A DNA stretch of 64,000 bases from assembly GCA_023897205.1 (NCBI GenBank), contig JAHWDD010000007.1:4402001-4466000 (forward strand), read 5' to 3'. Each line of letters begins with the position of its first letter. The first letter of the stretch is position 1. Positions 57,821-64,000 of the stretch are shown piece by piece. The notes beneath the pieces were generated by a model, which made no database searches, was not told the DNA's origin, and worked only from the letters and a program-made list of their open reading frames with translations. The translations under genes and the position numbers were made by a program. This stretch comes from Exophiala sp. HKRS030. Taxonomy: Eukaryota; Ascomycota; Eurotiomycetes; Chaetothyriales; Herpotrichiellaceae.

Positions 57821-59610
57821 ATGGCGACATCTCCAAGTCCAATACCCGCCCCGAGAAAACGCATCGTGGTTTGCTGCGACGGGACATGGATGGATAGTGA
57901 TGGTGGTTACCAGACTCCTTCAAATGTCACTCGCCTCGCTCGAGCGATCCCACCCACAGGCATCGATAACAGTGTCAATCCACCACAGCCAATTGCTCAG
58001 GTAGTCTTCTATCAGAATGGTATTGGGACAGGTTCCCGCTCACTCTACACCAAATATGTGGGTGGCGTCACCGGAGAAGGCCTCGCAGAACATATCCGTG
58101 AGGCGTACAGTTTCGTCTGTCTAAATTACAACCCAGGAGATGACATCCTCCTCATTGGATTTTCTAGAGGAGCTTTTACGGCGCGAAGCATCTCATCATT
58201 GATCAATGCTGTGGGATTGCTAACAGCAAAAGGTCTAGCCTTTTTCAACATGGTCTTCGAAGATTGGGAATACCAGCAGAGTTCGACTTGGAAGACAAAG
58301 TGGCCTCATCTGCCATTTCCGGGTCACAAACCGCCAGTCGCAGACCCAAACTACCAAAAGGAACTCCTTGATAGAGGCTTGGTCCGACCTGGAATCAAAA
58401 TCAAGTGTGTTGCAGTGTGGGATACTGTTGGTGGACTAGGAATTCCTCTGGTTGGCCTCTTGCCTCAACCACCAAGCAAAGACTTCGCTTTTGTGGATAC
58501 ACGCGTGGAGACCAACATTGAGTACGCTTTCCAGGCGTTGGCTCTAGATGAACACAGAAGGGCTTATGCTCCGACTATTTGGGATTGGCCGAAAGAGGGC
58601 GAGAAAAGTGACCTCAAAGTCCTGAAACAGACCTGGTTCCCTGGAGTACACAGCGATATTGGTGGGAGTTACGAAGACACGGCATTGGCAAATTTGACCT
58701 TGGCATGGATGGTTAGCCAACTGGAACCATTTTTGACTGTGGACAGAGGCTATCTCATGGACCTCATCAGACCAACATCCAGTGTGCTTAACAAGCTCAA
58801 TGGCAACAACGGCAATGACGGCATCAACAACGCAACCGACGCCAACGGTACTGAGAATGGAAGGAGGGCCAGCATTCCCCGAGCTAACACACATGGCATG
58901 ACGAGACCTTGGGGCCTGGGGAAGATCCACAACAGTATGACCCCATTTTTCCGACTCGGTGGGAGCCAAACTCGCACACCTCTCGAGAATCGTGAGCAAG
59001 AACCTGCAGCTCAACATGGAACAATCTTGTGGATGGCAAAGAAAATAGGTGGTCAATTGACGTCTGCTGTTTCTGGCGATGAGTTGTTGAAACCAAAATT
59101 GAGGAGGACACAAGAAACCATGCACTCCAGCGTCAGAATCCGGATGGGGAAAAAGGGATTTGGATACGATGATAAGGGAACATATGCATCAGAGGCACTT
59201 CAGGGATGGGTCATGTACGGAAAGGAAACAAACCCCGATACGCCTATTGCCGTGAACGCCCCGGCCTTGTTGGGAAAATGACACAGGTGATTTGGAAGAA
59301 GACAGTACCTCGGGAGGATAAGCAAGCAGACGGAAACGTCAAATTGTCACAAGACAAGAAGGATACCGTCACGCTAGAAATTCCAGAAGAACCCCTGGGA
59401 GACTTTGAACGGGAGATTCTGAAGATGTGGCCGGCGATTAACCAGATATTCGACTCAATCGGACCCGGAGATCACGAAAATGTTGTGAAGAAGGCACGGG
59501 TGACTCCATTTTCACGTCAGCGCTCGGAGAATGAAGCAGGAAAACGTGCGAGCTCAAGCTCTGGCGGCGGACAAAACGGGTTGACGTTGGATACGGGAGG
59601 AAGAGCATAA
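57821..59610 (+). CDS. DUF2235 (Tle1-like) alpha/beta hydrolase; frame change near C-terminus
   Basis: Predicted lipase/hydrolase of the DUF2235 family, the domain shared with bacterial Tle1 phospholipases but widespread in fungi with unknown roles. It starts MATSPSPIPAPRKRIVVCCDGTW at 57821, with the strand-plus-Asp opening CCDGTWMD. The nucleophile elbow is LLIGFSRGAFTARS (G-F-S-R-G). KIKCVAVWDTVGGLGIP supplies the acid-side Asp and QTWFPGVHSDIGGSY the catalytic His. A low-complexity Asn/Gly insert (NKLNGNNGNDG) separates the C-terminal part. The first frame ends at 59281 after NPDTPIAVNAPALLGK, and the second frame continues to 59610 with VIWKKTVPRED and PLGDFEREILKMWP, which look like the family C-terminus. 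A 35-nt GT-AG removal (59252-59286) would join them but is unusually short. The upstream in-frame extension to 57539 is leader. Confidence 0.82.
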
Positions 59611-59766
59611 AGGAGAAAACAAAACATTTGAGTTTTGTGTTCCGCTGATAGCAAGTACGCGGGGAAGGGTGTCTTCCGCGAGACGTCCAATTCTGGTAAG
59701 TCTTTGGGAAGCACCCGCTTTTGTGTAAGCGGCGAGGTAGAACGGAATAGAGTTGAAGAGATGAGT

Positions 59767-59886
59767 GAGAGAAGTCAAGAGAGAAGTCAAGAGAGAAGTC
59801 AAGAGAGAAGTCAAGAGAGAAGTCAAGAGAGAAGTCAAGAGAGAAGTCAAGAGAGAAGTCAAGAGAGAAGTCAAGAGAGAAGTCAA
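59767..59886. repeat. Perfect 12-bp minisatellite, 10 copies
   Basis: Ten exact tandem copies of gagagaagtcaa (120 bp) downstream of the DUF2235 stop codon and upstream of the convergent amidase stop. The unit length is a multiple of three, so it stays open as tetrapeptide repeats in several frames (EVKR, SQER, and LLTS on the reverse strand), which explains the long ORFs here. Exact identity of all copies suggests recent expansion or ongoing slippage. Confidence 0.95.
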
Positions 59887-59988
59887 GATTGCCAGAGCAT
59901 GGACCAAAGTCTGTGTGGAGTCGTTATGGTTTTTGAGAGAAATATCTCCTTATACCACGATGTATGATCAAGCTAATATAATTCATTC

Positions 59989-61728
59989 CTATAATTTTGC
60001 CTGTGCAGCACTCCCTCTTCCATTGAGCACAGCATCCACCCAACCCATGACCTCAATCAACTTCTCATCCTGCAACCTCGGAACGACGACCTGCACACTC
60101 AACGGCGTGCCAAGATACACTCTCCTATCAATCTTGGTCTCATCCCATAGTTCACGACACTTCTCATCCCAGGAGCTTATGGCCTTGCCACGCTGAGCCG
60201 TCCCAATTTCCAAATCCGCCTCACCCACCTTTCTGACCGGCAACGTGCCGGCGGGATAATCCAACAAGACAAACGAACTGGTCATGCCGACGGCATTATA
60301 CCCCTCGATGGGCGGGACGGGATGCGGCGCCAACGGACAGATAATGGCGTCGAGCTTCTGCGACCGTCTGCCTTCGGCGTCATCCTGCGTCCACAGCGAG
60401 AGCATCTCGCGCTCGAGCGCCGCGCGCTGTGCTTGGATCTCAGCCAGGCGCGTCAGCGGCTGCGGCGGGCCCTTGCGGAACCGCGTCGCCATCCACGGCA
60501 CCAGCGGCTCGCCGGTCGACGCGATCAGGTCGGCCATCACGCCGCCGCCGTCCACGCCCATCAGCTTGCTCATGACGGATTGCGCCTTCGTCCATGCCTT
60601 GGGCGTCGGCAGCTCGACGACTGTGACGTTCGGTCGCGACTGTAGCGTCGAGGCGACTTCGTCGAGCAGTTTGGATATGGGTGGTAATAGGGCGCAGTTG
60701 CCGTCGCTGCGCAGGATGCCGATGACCAGGTCGCCGTTGTCGCCGCTGCCGTGCGGTTTGAGACTGCGGTATGCCGACCACGTGGTTGGGAAACAGTCTT
60801 CGCCCCACAGATTGGCGCGCGGCAGGACCTGGCGCAGGAGGAAATCCATGTCTTCGACACTGCGTGCGATAGGGCCGGCGACGGCTTGCACGCTCGCACG
60901 GCTGACGCCGGGCATCCCCACGGCTGCTTGTCCTCCGTAGGGGACGCGTCCGTTGCTCGGCTTGAAGCCATACACGCCGTTGCACATGGCGGGGATGCGG
61001 ATGCTGCCGCCGATGTCGGTGCCGATGCCGATGGCGGACCCTTTCATGGCGACGAGAACGCCTTCGCCGCCGGACGACCCGCCCGCCGTCGTCAGCCGGT
61101 TGATCGGGTTCATCGTGCGGCCGAAGATGTTGTTGATCGAGTCCAGCGACGCCAGCGTCTGTGGGATGTTGGTCTTTGCGACGATGACACAGCCTAGCGA
61201 TAGAAGGAGGTCGACGAGTGGTGCGTTCTGCTGAGCAGGCTTGAAGCACAGCGCTGCCAGGCCGATCGATGTATCGACTCCCGCGATGTCGAATGTGTCC
61301 TTGACCGACACGGGCAGGCCGTGCAGAGGTCCGAATGTCGTCCCCGTCTTGTCATAGTATGCATCCAGCTCCTGGGCGCGCTTGATCGCTGTGTCGAAGA
61401 GCGGTTCTGTGAGACAATTGGTCAACTGGTGCGCGATCGCCGCGCGATGCGAGAAGGCCTCTGCGACTTGGGCGGCGGTGTGTTTCCGTGTCGAGATCGC
61501 CGACAGCAGGCTGGGGAGTGTGTATGATTCGGTGATGGTGATCTCGGAGGGTGAGAGATATCTGCGTGGCACTTCCAGGACATTCTGGGGCCCGTCTTTG
61601 GGCTGCGGAGGGTCTTTTGGTAGGATGGAGGCGGGGATGTGCCATTTGCTTGGGATGCGTGATGCTCGCTCTGCTTGCTTCCTGCGTGCGATGCCTTGCC
61701 AGGGAGCTTCTTGTGTTGGTGAGGACAT
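59989..61728 (-). CDS. Amidase-signature family protein, acetamidase-like
   Basis: Hydrolyses carboxamides; fungal acetamidases let cells use amides as a nitrogen source. It is a single exon of 579 residues from MSSPTQEAPWQGIARRK at 61728. The Ser-cisSer-Lys triad is visible: Lys in GLPVSVKDTFDIAG, cis-Ser in TAGGSSGGEGVLV, and the nucleophilic Ser in GTDIGGSIRIPAMCNG. FGRTMNPINRLTTAGGSSGG and GFKPSNGRVPYGG are typical of the fungal acetamidase branch. The gene is markedly GC-rich in its middle third (60300-61250), giving long open frames in other frames on both strands. Sixteen further in-frame codons lie upstream to a Met at 61776, but the family begins near WQGIA. Confidence 0.93.
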   Translation of the reverse strand: MSSPTQEAPWQGIARRKQAERASRIPSKWHIPASILPKDPPQPKDGPQNVLEVPRRYLSPSEITITESYTLPSLLSAISTRKHTAAQVAEAFSHRAAIAHQLTNCLTEPLFDTAIKRAQELDAYYDKTGTTFGPLHGLPVSVKDTFDIAGVDTSIGLAALCFKPAQQNAPLVDLLLSLGCVIVAKTNIPQTLASLDSINNIFGRTMNPINRLTTAGGSSGGEGVLVAMKGSAIGIGTDIGGSIRIPAMCNGVYGFKPSNGRVPYGGQAAVGMPGVSRASVQAVAGPIARSVEDMDFLLRQVLPRANLWGEDCFPTTWSAYRSLKPHGSGDNGDLVIGILRSDGNCALLPPISKLLDEVASTLQSRPNVTVVELPTPKAWTKAQSVMSKLMGVDGGGVMADLIASTGEPLVPWMATRFRKGPPQPLTRLAEIQAQRAALEREMLSLWTQDDAEGRRSQKLDAIICPLAPHPVPPIEGYNAVGMTSSFVLLDYPAGTLPVRKVGEADLEIGTAQRGKAISSWDEKCRELWDETKIDRRVYLGTPLSVQVVVPRLQDEKLIEVMGWVDAVLNGRGSAAQAKL

Positions 61729-62111
61729 CTTTGGAGAGACGGGACGACGACTTGTGGTGTGAGATGTTGCTGTCAAGCTGAGCTGAGGTCCGCAAGCATT
61801 TTGCGTGTGGTGGGTAGCCCGTAGGTAATGGTCAACGAAGTAGATTTATTGGGAGTTTGAATTTACTGTAACGAACATCTCCGCATTCGCCAAAGTGCCG
61901 AGGCAGTCCAAATGGGGAGTTTTACTCCTTTCAGGGTCCAAGTGGAGTTTCCCCAGCTCTGGATCACTCCCTGGTCCCGACAACGTGCCTCAAAGGACAA
62001 AAGAATATATATTAAGTATGATTTTCACAATACGTTGATGCTGTTACGAAAGCTTCCAGGCGTCACGGATCACATTTTGACTTTTATCATGCTCGAAGCA
62101 TTCGTCTCCTT
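61729..62111. other. Intergenic between amidase and regulator
   Basis: 383 bp containing the amidase promoter and the 3' end of the next minus-strand gene. No other feature was seen. Confidence 0.45.
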
Positions 62112-64000
62112 TCACTCTCCTGAGAACTTGTGTCCGAGAAGATCTTCAAAAAGGAACCTGTTGCTAAAACCTGTCTGAGGAGGGAACAATTCTGCGAACG
62201 TTTCGAATTCTTGACGAGGGAAGACCGCAGCTGTCTCTGATTGCAGGACTGACCTGACTATTCTCGATGTATCCATACTTTGTAGCGGCCTACCTATGTT
62301 GACATATGCCCCATCTCTCTCAGCAAGAATCTCAGACAGCAAATTGGCTCCTCGCACGGCAATGAGACTGCTTTCGAATTTTCGAAGCTGGTCGATACAT
62401 TCCAACACGAGATTTTTGTGTGTGGTATGCTCTGCGTCAGAATCCGGGCGATGGAACATGTCCAAGCATAGAATGATGCCAGCCGCAACACAAAATGCTT
62501 TGTCAATCCAGATTATCGGTCCATTGATGTCTTTGGCTTGCTTCGCCTCATTAAGAATTGTCTTCGCCGCAGCAATACATGTGACACGCGTCATCGAGTA
62601 CAATGGATTCGTGAAACTCTTTCGGATATACGCCCTATGGATCATGATGATCTTGTGTGCAAAGCAGACCGTTAGGCTAGAACGTGCCCAATGAACCCAT
62701 TGCGGCCATAGAGCATCAACAGGCTCTACCACGTGAAAATATCGAGGCATGCCTTTGGTGGCCAAATCTCTCATTTGCGCATCGTACTCGAGAACGAGCT
62801 GATACTTGGTGTATGGGGTGGTGGATTGGAGTGTGGCTTCGTGGTGTTGCACCAGCAGTTTGGCAACCTCAAAGAGATAGTTTCCATAACTGATGTATGT
62901 TGGAAAAGTGGAGGGGAGAGACTCCATTGTGAGGTGGTTCCTGCTGGTAGGCCTTGTGGTTGAGAAATGTGCTGGGTGGATATCATGATTTCCAGCGAAT
63001 GGAAGCGACATCCAGTCTTGCACACACAATTGCGACCAAAGTTTCCTACCGAGCTCTCGCTTGACAGAGCGATGTCGCTGATGTTCGGAAGAAGTCTCGT
63101 CAATCTTGTCTACAGCCACGTCGTAATCGAGCTGATCGATTCGGAGAGCCTGTGCGATCTTCAATGCTGCTCCAAGAAGGACCGACAATTCAGTAGAGTG
63201 TCCAAGAGAGTGAGCAGACATAGTCAATGTCGTGATTGCTTGTACCGAGTATATGTTGTGATCTGATGTCCAACCGCCCTGATTCAGACTTGTGATTGTT
63301 GCCCTGTACCATTGTTTCGAAAGCCTAACAGCTTCCGACCTAGAGAAGCCCCATTCTCTAAGTCGTCGTTCAGAAGTGCAAGTCAAGCTACCCGCCATGA
63401 TGGAGAAAAGAAGCGCCAGCCATTGTAGGGAGAGTCCAGCTACGTCTAGTGTCGACCGGTTTTCCTGTTCCGCAATTACACTATCGAGTTCCGATCTAAA
63501 CGTAGGTCCATGGTAACAACAGTGGTACCAGAGGAGATAGGCCTCATGATAGTCAACAAGCTTCCAGATATGTTCTAGACTGGGCAGGAGAGATTGCAGC
63601 AACGCTTCATGCGCGGCGACGTCCGATTGAGGTTGAGAGGATGACCTTGTCAATGGAAAGAATGATGGGTTCATTCCACTTGACACTCTAGCCGGGCTCT
63701 TGCGAAGCTGCACGCGCTCATACGGTGTAAAGACATATTGCGGACTGGGTGTATCTATGCTGGACAAGTCCCAGATTTCTGCAGCTTCCATGGATATTGC
63801 ATGCTCCCTAATGCTGGGGAGGAGTCCGAAATCCCGCGATTGGGCTCCTCCATCGATAGACGGAGCCGGCCTCAATTGGCGATGTCTCGAGGGGTACACT
63901 CGATGTTTGGCGGGATCATACCTTTCCTGCCAATTCAATTGGCACTTATCTGGTATACCTCGCTTGATACATCGACCGCACGGTACCCGCCGATCGCATT
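62112..64000 (-). CDS. Zn2Cys6 transcription factor, N-terminus cut by window edge
   Basis: The frame is open from base 64000 through to the stop at 62112. The first codons at the edge read CDRRVPCGRCIKRGIPDKC, the second half of a Zn2Cys6 cluster (C-x5-C-x2-C-x8-C visible), so the start and first cysteines lie beyond the window. After a linker come LLPSLEHIWKLVDYHEAYLLWYHCCYHGPTF and WLALLFSIMAGSL (fungal-specific domain start), LSVLLGAALKIAQALRIDQL, and a C-terminal stretch with RKFESSLIAVRGANLLSE. No intron is needed in the visible 629 codons. Members of this class are often pathway-specific regulators. The adjacent same-strand amidase, 383 bp downstream, is a possible target by position only. 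Confidence 0.88.
   Translation of the reverse strand, partial: CDRRVPCGRCIKRGIPDKCQLNWQERYDPAKHRVYPSRHRQLRPAPSIDGGAQSRDFGLLPSIREHAISMEAAEIWDLSSIDTPSPQYVFTPYERVQLRKSPARVSSGMNPSFFPLTRSSSQPQSDVAAHEALLQSLLPSLEHIWKLVDYHEAYLLWYHCCYHGPTFRSELDSVIAEQENRSTLDVAGLSLQWLALLFSIMAGSLTCTSERRLREWGFSRSEAVRLSKQWYRATITSLNQGGWTSDHNIYSVQAITTLTMSAHSLGHSTELSVLLGAALKIAQALRIDQLDYDVAVDKIDETSSEHQRHRSVKRELGRKLWSQLCVQDWMSLPFAGNHDIHPAHFSTTRPTSRNHLTMESLPSTFPTYISYGNYLFEVAKLLVQHHEATLQSTTPYTKYQLVLEYDAQMRDLATKGMPRYFHVVEPVDALWPQWVHWARSSLTVCFAHKIIMIHRAYIRKSFTNPLYSMTRVTCIAAAKTILNEAKQAKDINGPIIWIDKAFCVAAGIILCLDMFHRPDSDAEHTTHKNLVLECIDQLRKFESSLIAVRGANLLSEILAERDGAYVNIGRPLQSMDTSRIVRSVLQSETAAVFPRQEFETFAELFPPQTGFSNRFLFEDLLGHKFSGE

Noticed and set aside
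59554..60196. ORFs made of EVKR, SQER or LLTS repeats
   Set aside because: They exist only because the 12-bp minisatellite has no stop in those frames. There are no start-context or flanking domains.
60284..61249. Long ORFs antisense to, and in other frames of, the amidase gene (60284-60940, 60751-61197 plus; 60440-61249 minus)
   Set aside because: The amidase frame has the full catalytic signature. The others are Arg/Pro/Ala-rich shadows produced by high third-position GC.
1..64000. tRNA, rRNA, transposons with terminal repeats, CRISPR
   Set aside because: I looked for T-loop GTTCGANTCC patterns, transposase or RT motifs and regularly spaced repeats. Nothing was convincing; an isolated gttcgattcc near 6080 has no matching cloverleaf.

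Overview
The window is nuclear DNA of a filamentous ascomycete (Pezizomycotina). Short spliceosomal introns, mostly 46-97 nt, interrupt many genes. Zn2Cys6 regulators with a fungal-specific middle region, a GH67 alpha-glucuronidase, a fungal NOP2/Sun rRNA methyltransferase and poly(A) polymerase Pap1 all point the same way. The order cannot be fixed from sequence alone. No plasmid, phage, CRISPR or bacterial operon signal was seen. Splice sites quoted here were placed by eye and checked only by reading-frame continuity.

Layout. 1-759: truncated GPI-anchor glycosyltransferase (PIG-A/GPI3), head to head with DEAD-box helicase DBP6 (1423-3522). 3523-11812: gene-poor stretch of about 8 kb with only one weak spliced ORF. 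11813-14578: protein with two BTB/POZ-like regions. 16789-23116: housekeeping and enzyme genes (Gtt1-like GST, DUF1772 membrane protein, complex I NDUFB4-like subunit, GNAT acetyltransferase, RCM1/NSUN5). 23743-30274: Zn2Cys6 regulator followed by GH67 alpha-glucuronidase. 31193-35052: NmrA-like protein and a second Zn2Cys6 regulator. 35621-36187: unrecognised three-exon gene. 36544-37509: SRP19/Sec65. 38056-39786: Baeyer-Villiger type monooxygenase. 41027-41778: secreted cupredoxin with a likely GPI anchor. 43686-46697: third Zn2Cys6 regulator. 47735-48711: flavin-reductase-like gene with a broken frame. 49521-52557: MetX-like hydrolase and arylsulfotransferase, convergent. 53611-55581: PAP1. 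57821-59610: DUF2235 hydrolase. 59767-59886: perfect 12-bp x 10 minisatellite. 59989-61728: amidase. 62112-64000: fourth Zn2Cys6 regulator, cut by the window edge.

How the genes work together. Most are independent loci on both strands. The best local functional pairing is the regulator at 23743-27047 with the adjacent same-strand GH67 gene, whose promoter carries a TATA box and two facing CreA-type sites. Oxidative enzymes, regulators and a DUF1772 protein are scattered through the window, but there is no polyketide or peptide synthase, so no biosynthetic cluster is claimed.

The most notable anomaly is a set of four genes (23743, 43686, 47735 and 57821) whose frames break in the same direction. 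Each would be restored by one extra base. Either the assembly carries single-base deletions, or some of these genes have very short introns, or some are decaying.
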